This document shows positions 22,052 to 30,611 of a stretch of 64,000 nucleotides of DNA, one piece after another. This DNA is from Aureimonas sp. OT7 (lineage in GTDB: Bacteria > Pseudomonadota > Alphaproteobacteria > Rhizobiales > Rhizobiaceae): contig NZ_CP062167.1 of assembly GCF_014844055.1 (NCBI RefSeq), forward strand, positions 1,007,501 to 1,071,500, given 5' to 3'. The notes under the pieces are model-generated. The model was not told the origin of the DNA. It made no database searches and saw nothing but the letters and a program-made list of their open reading frames with translations. Made by a program: the position numbers and the translations under genes. The first letter of the stretch is position 1. Each line of letters starts with the position of its first letter.

Positions 22052-23392
22052 CTATTCGAGGGTGATCACCGTCGCCTCAAACGCCTGGAGCGATTTTGCG
22101 CCGCTCACCATGCCGTCCATGTAGCGCGGCTGCCCGACGCTGCCTTTCAGCCAGCACTCGCCTTTACGCCTGACGAATGTGAAGGCGATGCACTGCTGGT
22201 TGGCAACACAGGCAAGGCGACATTGCTGTGGCGTCGATGCTGCGTCATGCGCTCGCCGGCTTAGATCGCCGCCCGGTAGGTCGACGTTCTCGAAGATGCC
22301 GGTCTTCGGATCGATGATGCCCAGGGAGACCGTATCCGGCTGCGGGTCAGACGGTCGCAGAAGCTCGCCGGAAATGGCAACGGCGTTGCCGTCGGCCATG
22401 GCCCGGCGGGCCTTCAGAAAGCAATTGGGGCCTCGGACAAGACGATCGTCCGTATTGAATGTGAAGGCCTTGCATTGATCTCCGAACGATAGGCACTCCA
22501 TCGCACAGGCGGGGGCGTTTGCGACACGGCTCGACGCCAGATCCTCGCCGAAGAAGTCGAGGCCGGCGTAAAGCGCAAGCCTGTCGGGTCGTTTGGTATA
22601 CGCTTCGATTGCCGAAATCCGCGATGAGGAAGCTCCGGCAAGGCTCGGGCGGCTCGAATCGACTTCGGCCAGCGAAAGAGCGTCGGTCTCACCTTGCGGG
22701 AGAGGGGAGGGGCTGGCTTCGGATGCAGGTTCCGCCGGCGGCAGGGTTGTCGCTGCGCCGCGACGGCGATTGATGCCGAACTTTTCGATCTCTGCCGACG
22801 AAAAGACATACATCTCATCCGGCGGGGTCTTGAACATCACCGTCAGAACCTGGATCGGGGTATCGAACCGGTCCAGGACGTCGAGTATGTCGGCAATCGA
22901 ATTCTGCGCTCTGGCCGCATCGTTTGCGCCGTTGCGAATCTGATGCACTCCGAGATCGCCGTCTGCCTGGCGCTCGATGCCCGCCAGGAAAACGAAAGAG
23001 CAGGCAGAGAAGCATTGGGAGCCGCTCGGGATCAGCGTCGCCAGTTCGCGGGCATGAACATCATCGGCAATCAGCAGTCCCGCCGAAACCAACCCGCCGC
23101 CGCTGTTAAGGGTCATCAGCCTGGCTTTCGGCGCAACCATGAGGATGCGCCTGAAGTTGAGGGCGTCACCCTCCTCGATGTCGCCGTTCAGGCGAATGAC
23201 GTCCGGATGATCGGTATCCACCGAAAACGGCCCAAAGGACTGCACCTCGGCAAAAGCTGGGCATGCAGACAGCAGGATGATGATCCAGAGGACCGTGAGA
23301 AAGTGCCTAGGTTGACGAACACGCACCGAACTTGCCTCACGCTTGCGGAAACCTACGAAGCCATGAATCGTCCGCTTCCGACAAGCCTGCAT
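22052..23392 (-). CDS. Exported ClpP/crotonase-like protein with two C-terminal PAN/Apple-type domains
   Basis: 446 residues. A hydrophobic signal (HFLTVLWIIILLSACPAFA, ending near residue 48) precedes a ClpP-like domain: LNSGGGLVSAGLLIADDVHARE resembles the GG oxyanion motif and following helix, QCFSACSFVFLAG offers a nucleophile Ser, and LGVHQIR a His. A Pro/Ser-rich linker (ASPSPLPQGE) follows. The C-terminal half holds two Cys-patterned PAN/Apple-type modules: CAMECLSFGDQCKAFTFN then NCFLK, and CRLACVANQQCIAFTF then ECWLKG. PAN domains bind protein or carbohydrate. It should be periplasmic or surface-linked. Divergent from the helicase gene with only 127 bases between their likely starts. 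Function unknown. Confidence 0.8.
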   Translation of the reverse strand: MQACRKRTIHGFVGFRKREASSVRVRQPRHFLTVLWIIILLSACPAFAEVQSFGPFSVDTDHPDVIRLNGDIEEGDALNFRRILMVAPKARLMTLNSGGGLVSAGLLIADDVHARELATLIPSGSQCFSACSFVFLAGIERQADGDLGVHQIRNGANDAARAQNSIADILDVLDRFDTPIQVLTVMFKTPPDEMYVFSSAEIEKFGINRRRGAATTLPPAEPASEASPSPLPQGETDALSLAEVDSSRPSLAGASSSRISAIEAYTKRPDRLALYAGLDFFGEDLASSRVANAPACAMECLSFGDQCKAFTFNTDDRLVRGPNCFLKARRAMADGNAVAISGELLRPSDPQPDTVSLGIIDPKTGIFENVDLPGGDLSRRAHDAASTPQQCRLACVANQQCIAFTFVRRKGECWLKGSVGQPRYMDGMVSGAKSLQAFEATVITLE

Positions 23393-23510
23393 TTACACGC
23401 CATTGGGCGACGTGCTCATGCACCGTTTGGGTAAGCCGATGATGTGCAGCAAGCGGACAGCCTGTTTGCCGGCACAGCACACGCAGCATGCCGGCAGATC
23501 GCCGACAACC

Positions 23511-23515
23511 GGAGG
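23511..23515 (+). promoter_or_regulatory. Ribosome binding site fixing the helicase start
   Basis: GGAGG four bases before GTG 23520. No such site precedes the in-frame ATG at 23403, which lies almost on the start of the divergent gene. Confidence 0.6.
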
Positions 23516-23519
23516 CAAC

Positions 23520-24944
23520 GTGTCGAAAGCAGGGTCTTCTACAGCGAATGAACTTCTGTTCGTTCCGCGCCCGCATCAGATCGAGGCGCGTGATTCTATC
23601 CTTGCCGCCAGGGCGGGAGGACGGCCCGGTTTCCTGCTCGGGGATCTGACGGGGCTGGGAAAGACGCTGTCGGCGTGGAGCGCCATTTGCGAAATGCCGG
23701 ACCCGGATGTGCTGATCGTCTGCCCGAAGGGTGCAATCCCCCAGTGGCAGCGCACGATCGCCGGCTCGCCCGCCACGGGCAAGGTGGTGACCATCCTGAA
23801 CTTCGAGAAGACGAAGTCCCTGATGGCCCCGCCGAGCTCCAGCACCAGGCGCTCGACCCGGGCCAGGAACAACGAGCTTGCCAAGCTCGGGACGCTGAAG
23901 CGGCGCTGGCCACTGGTGGTGATCGACGAGAGCCATCGCATCCGCAACCCGTCATCGCAGCAGGGGCTCGTTTGTCGGCATCTGGCCGCGGCGGCCGACT
24001 TCACGATCTACATGAGTGCCACGGCCGGCCAGTCCCCCCACGAATTGTCCTATCTCGGCAGGCTTCTTGCCTTCGCGACCGGAGGACACACCGGCGACAT
24101 GGATGAGTTCCGCGCCCTGATGAAGCGCCTGAAAATCGGCCGGCCACGCGGACGGTGGAAGAACTGGAGCTGGGAGCCGAACGAAGCCGACCGGCAGGTG
24201 ATGTCCGGGCTCCTGTATCGCGGCGACAACGCGATCGGCTTGCGCCGGCGGCCCGAACAGATCGCCGGCTGGCCCGAAGTGCAGAGGGAACTGGCGCCCA
24301 CGGCGCTGGATGCCGAGGCAAGGCGGCTTTACGATTCCACCTGGCGGGAGTTCCGGCGCGAGCTTGGTCTGGCAGGCGGTTCGACCCGGCGGCCGACAGG
24401 CTGGGCGGCCGACCTCCGCTTCCGGCAGAAGGCCAGCCTGATCCGCGTGAAGGGCACGGCCGACTTCGTCTGCGATCTTCTGGAGGTGGGCCAGCAGGTG
24501 GCGATCTCGGTGGCCTTCCTGGAGACCAGCGCGATCCTGGCCGACAGCCTTCGCGGCCGGGGATGGAGCGTCGGCGAGATCAACGGCAATTGTGCCGGCG
24601 ACGCGAATGAGAAGACGCGTATGGCGTTCCAGACGGGTCGTCTCGATGCCGTCATCTTCACGGTGACGGAGTCGATCTCGCTGCATCGTGGCGAGATGGA
24701 AGGCGGCGACCGGGAGCGCTCGCTCGTCGTGCATGACATGCGCCACAGCGCGATACAGATTCAGCAGATCGAGGGACGCTGCCACCGCGACGGGCAACGC
24801 GCCGTGATCTATTACACCTTTGCCGAAGGCACGGTCGAAGAACGGATCGCCGCCATCGTCATCGCCCGGATGGCGTCGATGGACGGCATGGCAGGGGATG
24901 ACACCGCGCTGCTCGACGCGATAGCGCTGGAGCTGCAGGCCTGA
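23520..24944 (+). CDS. SNF2/superfamily 2 DEAD/DEAH-type helicase, phage-like
   Basis: 474 residues from GTG 23520. Helicase motifs in order: PRPHQIEARDSIL (Q-like motif), motif I GDLTGLGKT, VLIVCPKGAIPQWQ (Ia), motif II DESH (in VVIDESHRIRNP), motif III MSATAG, and in the second RecA lobe QIQQIEGRCHRDGQ (motif VI). No accessory nuclease, methylase or zinc-finger domain is fused. Short, stand-alone SNF2-type helicases of this kind are frequent in phages and in defence islands. No phage structural gene or methyltransferase is adjacent. It lies in the variable segment after the tRNA. Role unknown. Confidence 0.82.
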   Translation: MSKAGSSTANELLFVPRPHQIEARDSILAARAGGRPGFLLGDLTGLGKTLSAWSAICEMPDPDVLIVCPKGAIPQWQRTIAGSPATGKVVTILNFEKTKSLMAPPSSSTRRSTRARNNELAKLGTLKRRWPLVVIDESHRIRNPSSQQGLVCRHLAAAADFTIYMSATAGQSPHELSYLGRLLAFATGGHTGDMDEFRALMKRLKIGRPRGRWKNWSWEPNEADRQVMSGLLYRGDNAIGLRRRPEQIAGWPEVQRELAPTALDAEARRLYDSTWREFRRELGLAGGSTRRPTGWAADLRFRQKASLIRVKGTADFVCDLLEVGQQVAISVAFLETSAILADSLRGRGWSVGEINGNCAGDANEKTRMAFQTGRLDAVIFTVTESISLHRGEMEGGDRERSLVVHDMRHSAIQIQQIEGRCHRDGQRAVIYYTFAEGTVEERIAAIVIARMASMDGMAGDDTALLDAIALELQA

Positions 24945-25025
24945 GGGCTCAATGCAAGCTGGCCGCAATACACGAGACAGGCTTATGAAAGAGCGCTTAT
25001 ACAGCGGCCGGAACCTCGTAAACCG

Positions 25026-25538
25026 CTATGGATGGCGGTGGATCGGGTCTACCCAGTAGACCTCCTCCGGCTTCTCGACCGGATCGACATTCGTGATGTT
25101 GACCACGACCGCCTCGTTGTCCGAACGGACCAGCACGCAGTGCAGGGGCTGCGAGGGATCGGCATTGATCTCCTGGTGCGGCACAAAGGGCGGCACGAAG
25201 ATGAAATCGCCGGGCTCCGCCTCTGCGACGAACTCGAGCCGGTCGCCCCACCGCAGGCGCGCGCGGCCGCTGACGACATAGATGACGCTTTCCAGGGCGC
25301 CGTGGTGATGCACTCCGGTCCGGGCATCGGGCGCGATGCTGACCGTGCCCGCCCAGATTTTCTGTGCACCCACGCGCGCGGCGCTGATCGCCGCCTGGCG
25401 GAACATGCCGGGTGTCTGCGGGGTGTTCGAATCCAGTGCGTCGCCTTTGATTACGCGGATGCCGTCATGCTTCCAGCGCGGTTCGTCCGGGGCGTCCGAG
25501 TGGGGATGGTCGTCGGTCAAAGATGCCTCCTGCGTCAT
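25026..25538 (-). CDS. Cupin-domain protein
   Basis: 170-residue small-barrel protein. Cupin motif 1 is GVHHHGALESVIYVVSGRARLRWG with two adjacent His and the Glu ligand; motif 2 is PGDFIFVPPFVPHQEIN with the last His. All four usual metal ligands are present, so it can bind a divalent metal. The N-terminal HDGIRVIKGDALDSNTPQTPG and central AQKIWAGTVSIAPDARTG resemble uncharacterised cupins of Proteobacteria. Divergent from the heme-receptor gene, across a gap holding two iron-box-like motifs, so iron-linked expression is possible. Substrate unknown. Confidence 0.85.
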   Translation of the reverse strand: MTQEASLTDDHPHSDAPDEPRWKHDGIRVIKGDALDSNTPQTPGMFRQAAISAARVGAQKIWAGTVSIAPDARTGVHHHGALESVIYVVSGRARLRWGDRLEFVAEAEPGDFIFVPPFVPHQEINADPSQPLHCVLVRSDNEAVVVNITNVDPVEKPEEVYWVDPIHRHP

Positions 25539-25755
25539 GTCGGTACCGGAGCGTCTGCCCCCGTCGGACGGATACTCTCATGATTTTCGTCGGCAGCGAA
25601 CCATGTGGCGGCATGGGCATACCCCGAACGCTGGACGCAAAGGCCGGCACGCCCTTTCAGCCGATACGGCGCTGATGCCGACGGATGATTTCTTCGATGC
25701 GTACGTAAGCGTCCGGCCCGGATTCGGTGAGCTGGTCCAATTGTGGGCTGAAAGA

Positions 25756-25770
25756 TGACAAAATTTGTCA
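25756..25770. promoter_or_regulatory. Iron-box-like operator 1 (TGA-N9-TCA, full palindrome)
   Basis: TGACAAAATTTGTCA is a 7-1-7 perfect inverted repeat. It matches the TGA-N9-TCA form described for the iron-responsive operator (IRO) box of the rhizobial iron regulator RirA. It lies 74-88 bases before ATG 25844 of a predicted heme receptor. The binding protein is inferred and is not encoded in the window. Confidence 0.65.
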
Positions 25771-25780
25771 TGTTCAAACT

Positions 25781-25795
25781 TGACTCGAATCATCA
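25781..25795. promoter_or_regulatory. Iron-box-like operator 2 (TGA-N9-TCA)
   Basis: TGACTCGAATCATCA again has TGA-N9-TCA spacing, starting 25 bases after the first motif. The inner bases are not palindromic, so this is weaker evidence and may be chance. Confidence 0.4.
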
Positions 25796-25843
25796 TGTTT
25801 AGGATAATTGTCTTGTTCGAATTTTTCAGGGCGTTTTATCGAA

Positions 25844-28153
25844 ATGGATCAACGATTTGGGCCGGCGCCGCGTGCGCCGGGGCGCGCGCTTGCGTGCATT
25901 CTGAGGGCGGGTGCCTGCCTTATTGCTATTGCCGGCTCCCATCCGGCCTGGGCCCAGGACAGCGAGGCCGCCGCGGACGTGCGGCTGGACGAGGTTCTCG
26001 TCCTCTCCACCCGCGTGGAAAAGCGGCTGCTGGATGTGCCGCAGACGGTTTCGGTGATCGACCGTGCACAGATGGACGAACGCAACGTTCGGGATATCCA
26101 GGATCTGGTTCGTTACGAACCGGGCGTCAGCGTCGGCCGCACGACCTCCATCACAAACCCCTGGGGCCAATTGTCCGGCTTCACCATACGCGGCATGAGC
26201 GGCAACCGCGTTCTCATGACGGTGGACGGCTCCCGCGTGCAGGAGCAGATCACCGACGGAAGCCGCGACTTCTTCGATATGTCCAATTTCAAGCGCGTCG
26301 AGATCGTGCGCGGCCCCAACTCGGTCCTGTGGGGGGCCGACGCGCTGGGCGGCGCGGTGATGTTCCAGACGCGCGACCCTTCCGACCTCCTGATCGGGGC
26401 GGGCAAGCCCTGGGCGCTGGAGGTAAAGGGCGGCTATGACAGTTTCGACCGATCCTTCCGCGAACAGGCGACGGGCGCCTACGATTTCGGCGACGTATCC
26501 ATCCTGTTGAGCTACGGGCGTCGCGATGGGCATGAGGCGCGCCTGTCCAATGCGCGCGCCGATGGCGGAATCTGGGGATGCTCGCGCCGGACGATCGGCT
26601 GCGACCGCCTTTTCCCCGCCGATACGGGCATCGACAACGGCCTCGCCAAGCTGGTCTGGACGCCGAATGGCGAGCACACCGTCAAGCTCACCGGCGAGTG
26701 GTTCGAACGCAATACGCAGGTCGAGCAGCTTTACGACATGTCGGCCTCCCCATCCGGAATCCCGACCATGTCGGCCTACGTGAGCGAGTCTTATCCCCGG
26801 GATCTGGAGATGAGCCGCAGGCGTGTCGCGCTCCAGCACGCGTGGATCGTCGGCGCGTCGTGGCTCGACAGCGTCAACTGGTCCGTTTCCTATTCGCCGC
26901 AGAGCCGCGTCACCGACAGCACGCAAAGGCGGCGCTATGCCAACCGGACGCTGACGGCGAACCAGTATCGCGACTACAGCGAAGATTTCCTGGAAGCCGA
27001 TCTTCAGCTCCAGTCCTCGTTCGGATTGGCCGCAAGCCAGCATACGCTGACCTATGGTTTCGACGGCGACCACACGAAGGGCGACTATAAAGGCATCAAC
27101 ACGACCTTCAATTCGCTGACCGGCGCAACGACCGTCGCCGAAAACCAGGGCTTCAGCTTTCCGCGCGTCACGACCGACCGGGCGGACTTCTACCTTCAGG
27201 ACGATATCGCCCTCCTGGACGGGCGCCTTACCGTGACGCCGGGCGTGCGCCTGGCATATTATGCGATCGACCCGACCGGGGATGAAACCTATCCCGGCCT
27301 GCCGGGCTTCGAACCGGAAAAGCAGTCCAACCGGGAGCTGCTGACCTCGCTCGGCGCGATCTACCGCTTCGACGACACCTATTCCGCCTATGCCTCGCTG
27401 GGGCAGGGGTTCAAGATGCCGACCTCGCAGCAATTGTTCCAGTCGAGCACGGATCCTTTCTCGGGAACGGCCATCGTTCCCAACCCGTCCCTGAAGCCGG
27501 AATCCGTCGATGCCTACGAAGCGGGCGTAAGGGGCCAGTTCAGCCGTGGCTATTTCAGCGCGGGCGTTTTCTACTCCCGCTACAAGAACTTCATCCGCAG
27601 TTTCCAGCCGACCACGGTGACGGACCCGAGCGGCAACCTCGTGACCGCCTACACCTTCGACAATGTCGAAGACGTGAATCTGTATGGCGTCGAACTGGCC
27701 GGGGAAGTCGAAGTTGCCGATTACACCAGGCTGCACGGCAGCCTGAGCTGGAGCCGGGGGAACCAGCGTGTCGCAGCGGATGCGGCCAAGACCTTCTTCG
27801 ATGGAGCGGTGCCGATCACCGCCATCGTCGGCGTCACGCAGCAGATTCCGCAGTACGACCTGCAGCTCGAACTGTTCGGAACCTTTGCCGCAGGGAAGAC
27901 GAGTGCGAGCAACGACGAGCTGTTCCTGCCGTCCAGCTATGCCCTGTTCGACGCCTATGCCAAATGGACGCCGCGCGAGAACTTCGAATTGACGCTCGGC
28001 GTCGAGAACATCCTGGACAAGCGCTACTTCCCCAATACGCTTCAGAACTACAATTTGACGCCGGCATCCGCCGCGGTCGCCAACGTCAATCCGCTCGAGC
28101 TGCAGACAGGCCCAGGCCGTGTCATCAAGGTCGGCGCCACGGTAAGGTTCTGA
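25844..28153 (+). CDS. TonB-dependent receptor, hemoglobin/heme type
   Basis: 769-residue outer-membrane receptor. Signal peptide (ACILRAGACLIAIAGSHPAWAQ), a possible TonB box in VRLDEVLVLSTR, plug domain with RDIQDLVRYEPGVSVGR and VEIVRGPNSVLWGADALGGAV, then a 22-strand barrel ending in the aromatic VGATVRF. The plug and the LLIGAGKPWALEVKGGYDS region resemble the hemoglobin/transferrin/lactoferrin receptor group (TIGR01786), and NPSLKPE and YASLGQGFKMP echo the NPNL and FRAP boxes of heme receptors. ATG 25844 is chosen over a TTG at 25808. First gene of an operon with an ABC transporter, a HemS-like and a ChaN-like protein; expression is probably iron-repressed. Confidence 0.9.
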   Translation: MDQRFGPAPRAPGRALACILRAGACLIAIAGSHPAWAQDSEAAADVRLDEVLVLSTRVEKRLLDVPQTVSVIDRAQMDERNVRDIQDLVRYEPGVSVGRTTSITNPWGQLSGFTIRGMSGNRVLMTVDGSRVQEQITDGSRDFFDMSNFKRVEIVRGPNSVLWGADALGGAVMFQTRDPSDLLIGAGKPWALEVKGGYDSFDRSFREQATGAYDFGDVSILLSYGRRDGHEARLSNARADGGIWGCSRRTIGCDRLFPADTGIDNGLAKLVWTPNGEHTVKLTGEWFERNTQVEQLYDMSASPSGIPTMSAYVSESYPRDLEMSRRRVALQHAWIVGASWLDSVNWSVSYSPQSRVTDSTQRRRYANRTLTANQYRDYSEDFLEADLQLQSSFGLAASQHTLTYGFDGDHTKGDYKGINTTFNSLTGATTVAENQGFSFPRVTTDRADFYLQDDIALLDGRLTVTPGVRLAYYAIDPTGDETYPGLPGFEPEKQSNRELLTSLGAIYRFDDTYSAYASLGQGFKMPTSQQLFQSSTDPFSGTAIVPNPSLKPESVDAYEAGVRGQFSRGYFSAGVFYSRYKNFIRSFQPTTVTDPSGNLVTAYTFDNVEDVNLYGVELAGEVEVADYTRLHGSLSWSRGNQRVAADAAKTFFDGAVPITAIVGVTQQIPQYDLQLELFGTFAAGKTSASNDELFLPSSYALFDAYAKWTPRENFELTLGVENILDKRYFPNTLQNYNLTPASAAVANVNPLELQTGPGRVIKVGATVRF

Positions 28154-28157
28154 CCCG

Positions 28158-29855
28158 ATGGCCGACCTGATCCGTCAATTCGCACGGCTCATCCGCATCT
28201 GCGTGTCGACGCCCGCAGGACGGATCGGGATCGCCATCTTCGTTGCCGTGGTGTGCCTTAAACTCGGAGCGGTCTATGCCACAGTCCGCCTCGTGCAGTG
28301 GACGGGCGAGTTCTACTCGGCCGTCCAATCGATCGATGGACCGGAGATCCTGCGGCAGATCGGCGTCTTCGCGGTGATCGTCGGCCTCAATTCCGTCCGG
28401 CACATCATTTCGGAATATATGCGAAAGCACCTGGAATTTCGCTGGCGCCGGGTCCTTACCTCTCATGCTCTCGATGTGTGGACGCGCAACAAGGCATACT
28501 GGCATCTGGCCTACAGGCCGGGATCTGCGATCGACAATCCGGACCAGCGCATCGCCGACGATTGCCGGCTTTTCGTCGGCGGGCTGCTCGGCGAGCTGCT
28601 GGACGTCATCCAGGCGGTCGTGGGCCTGTTCTCGTACGTGGCGCTGCTGTGGGTGCTTTCCGATTTCGCATTGTCGCTGGAGCCTCTCGGGCTGGCCGTG
28701 GAGATACCGCACTACATGGTCTGGGCGGCCTTTCTTTACGCCGCCATGAGCAGTGTGGCGACCCATGTGCTGGGGCGGCGGTTGAAGCCGGTGCTTGCCG
28801 AACAGCAGCATCGCGAGGCAAGTTTCCGGTTTGCCCTGGCGCGCTGGCGCGGCTATTTCGACGAGGTTGCGCTGTCCAATGGCGAGGCCGCCGAACGCCG
28901 GCGCTTCGACCTGCGTTTCGAGGACGTGGCCCGGAACTGGCGGGATCTCGTCAAGCGGGAGATGATCCTGCAATCCTTCACCTATCCTTTCCAGCACAGC
29001 GTGCTGCGCATCCCCCTGTTCGTGGCCATGCCGGGCTATCTGGCGGGCCATGTCGATTTCGGTGGCCTGATGCAGATCGGCATGGCCTTTTCCAATGTCG
29101 TCACCACCCTGTCGTGGTTCATCTTCTCCTACCGGGACCTGGCGGAGCTTGCCGCCACGGCAACACGCCTCGACACATTCCTGAAGGCGGCCGGCGACTA
29201 TCATGACAGGCCGGGTCCGATCCATCTGGTCGATGCCCCCGACCGGCTCGAACTCGCCGACCTGAGTGTGCGCAGCCCGACCGGCGTCCCGCTGCTGAGG
29301 GTGCCGGCCCTGTCTTTCCAGCATGGGGAACACGCCTGGATCCGTGGCCGCTCCGGCCTTGGCAAGACTACGCTGCTCAAGGCGATCTCGGGCTTCTGGC
29401 CGCATGGCGATGGCCGGATCATGCGGCCGGCCGACTCCGTGATGGTGCTGCCGCAGCGGTCCTACCTGCCGTCGGGCTCGCTGATCGAGGCGGCAGCCTA
29501 TCCAGGGCTGCCGGGCCGGTTCGGGCAGGGGGCGATCGTCCGGGCGTTGGGCCTCGTCGGCATCGATGAGGGAGCCGGAGCCGACGCCAGGCAGGTGGAA
29601 ACGCTGTCGGGTGGAGAAGCTCAACGCCTGGCCATGGCCCGCCTGCTGCTTCACCGGCCGCGCTTCGCCATACTGGACGAGGCGACCAGCGCCCTGGATG
29701 CGGCCGCAGAGCGCCAGTTGCTGCAGCGTCTGCGCCAGGAACTGCCCGACACGACATTCATCATGATCGCCCACCGCGAGCCGCCCGGCTTTTCAAACCT
29801 GCGGCGAATCGACCTCGATCAGCCCGCCGCCCCGGTGATCTCGCTTTCCGCATGA
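28158..29855 (+). CDS. ABC transporter with fused membrane and ATPase domains, SbmA/YddA (ABCD) type
   Basis: 565 residues. The N-terminal ~340 residues are the ABC_membrane_2 type found in SbmA, BacA and peroxisomal ABCD proteins: first helix VAVVCLKLGAVYATVRL, then RWRRVLTSHALDVW and the typical YRPGSAIDNPDQRIADD. The C-terminal ATPase has Walker A GRSGLGKTT near residue 400, signature LSGGE and Walker B FAILDEATSALD. It starts 4 bases after the receptor stop, so it is surely in the same operon. In known heme systems this place is held by HmuTUV or PhuTUV; no binding protein, permease or separate ATPase of that kind is present here. Transport of heme or of a heme-binding compound is inferred; direction is uncertain. 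Confidence 0.88.
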   Translation: MADLIRQFARLIRICVSTPAGRIGIAIFVAVVCLKLGAVYATVRLVQWTGEFYSAVQSIDGPEILRQIGVFAVIVGLNSVRHIISEYMRKHLEFRWRRVLTSHALDVWTRNKAYWHLAYRPGSAIDNPDQRIADDCRLFVGGLLGELLDVIQAVVGLFSYVALLWVLSDFALSLEPLGLAVEIPHYMVWAAFLYAAMSSVATHVLGRRLKPVLAEQQHREASFRFALARWRGYFDEVALSNGEAAERRRFDLRFEDVARNWRDLVKREMILQSFTYPFQHSVLRIPLFVAMPGYLAGHVDFGGLMQIGMAFSNVVTTLSWFIFSYRDLAELAATATRLDTFLKAAGDYHDRPGPIHLVDAPDRLELADLSVRSPTGVPLLRVPALSFQHGEHAWIRGRSGLGKTTLLKAISGFWPHGDGRIMRPADSVMVLPQRSYLPSGSLIEAAAYPGLPGRFGQGAIVRALGLVGIDEGAGADARQVETLSGGEAQRLAMARLLLHRPRFAILDEATSALDAAAERQLLQRLRQELPDTTFIMIAHREPPGFSNLRRIDLDQPAAPVISLSA

Positions 29856-29873
29856 CAGACGAAAGAAAGCATA

Positions 29874-30611
29874 ATGGAAACATCCCCACAAACGGACCGC
29901 CGCCGCTTGAACACCGCGCCTGTTGACGTCCTGCCATTGCTGGCGGAGCTCGGTCGCATCATGGCGATCGGCAGGCACAAGGGCGTCACGCATGAACGGA
30001 TCGGCTGTGTGGACACGGTCGTCATCGCCGATGGTCGCGCCCGGCTTCAGGGAGACGCCCACGAGGGAGCGCTCGAACTTGCCGAAATTGCATCCGTCAC
30101 GGCAGATTTCACGGCCGCGATGGGTGACAAGGCCATGCCGCGCCTGGAGTTCGAGGACAGCGACGGCGAGCCGATCCTGAGCATCGTCGCCCTGGACGGC
30201 CGACAGGCGTTCGACCGTGCCTTCGGCGGCCTGCCGGCGGAGCCCGTGGCTGCCGTCGCCGCGACCCCGCGCCCGGAGCGGCGCGAGCTTGCCGATGACG
30301 ATCCCGGTTTTTGTCTTCTGGACGCCTTGCGCCAGGCGGGTGGCACGGTGGAACTGCTGCTGGAGCGCAAGGGGTTCACGCAGAGCTGGCGGGGGGCGAT
30401 CGAGAAGGTCAGCAGCGGTATGGGATTCGCCAATGTCATGACCGAGTCGTTCCATCTTCATCTGCGCGGTGGTTCCGTGGCAGGCTGGCGTTGGCAGGCA
30501 GATGCCGCGCGCCTCGTCGCGCTGGACACGCAAGATCGTCCGATCGGCCTCTTTGTCCGCGGAGCGGACGCGACGCTGGCTGCGCTGGCCGAACGCGGGC
30601 GCGGCCTTTGA
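29874..30611 (+). CDS. HemS/ChuX-like heme-handling protein
   Basis: 245-residue cytoplasmic protein, no signal peptide. LAELGRIMAIGRHKGVTHERIG resembles the start of HemS/HmuS/PhuS domains (LGRVMALTRN..VHEK.G). The second half repeats the layout with LRQAGGTVELLLERKGF and GFANVMTESFHLHLRGGSVAGWRW. It is shorter than the ~345-residue HemS and closer to the ChuX/HutX size plus a spacer, so its exact place is open. HemS and ChuX proteins carry or break down heme after uptake. Between the ABC transporter and the ChaN-like gene, overlapping the latter by 3 bases. Confidence 0.65.
   Translation: METSPQTDRRRLNTAPVDVLPLLAELGRIMAIGRHKGVTHERIGCVDTVVIADGRARLQGDAHEGALELAEIASVTADFTAAMGDKAMPRLEFEDSDGEPILSIVALDGRQAFDRAFGGLPAEPVAAVAATPRPERRELADDDPGFCLLDALRQAGGTVELLLERKGFTQSWRGAIEKVSSGMGFANVMTESFHLHLRGGSVAGWRWQADAARLVALDTQDRPIGLFVRGADATLAALAERGRGL

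Larger units (their letters stand above)
25539..25843. other. 305-base intergenic region between cupin and TonB-receptor genes
   Basis: No convincing gene. Short open frames here are not preceded by ribosome sites and show no family resemblance. The right third is AT-rich (from about 25740), in contrast to its surroundings, and contains two TGA-N9-TCA motifs listed separately, so it most likely carries the promoters of both divergent genes. Confidence 0.6.

Noticed and set aside
25578..25796. Possible small minus-strand gene in the gap before the heme receptor
   Set aside because: No ribosome site, no similarity, and it overlaps the iron-box-like promoter motifs.
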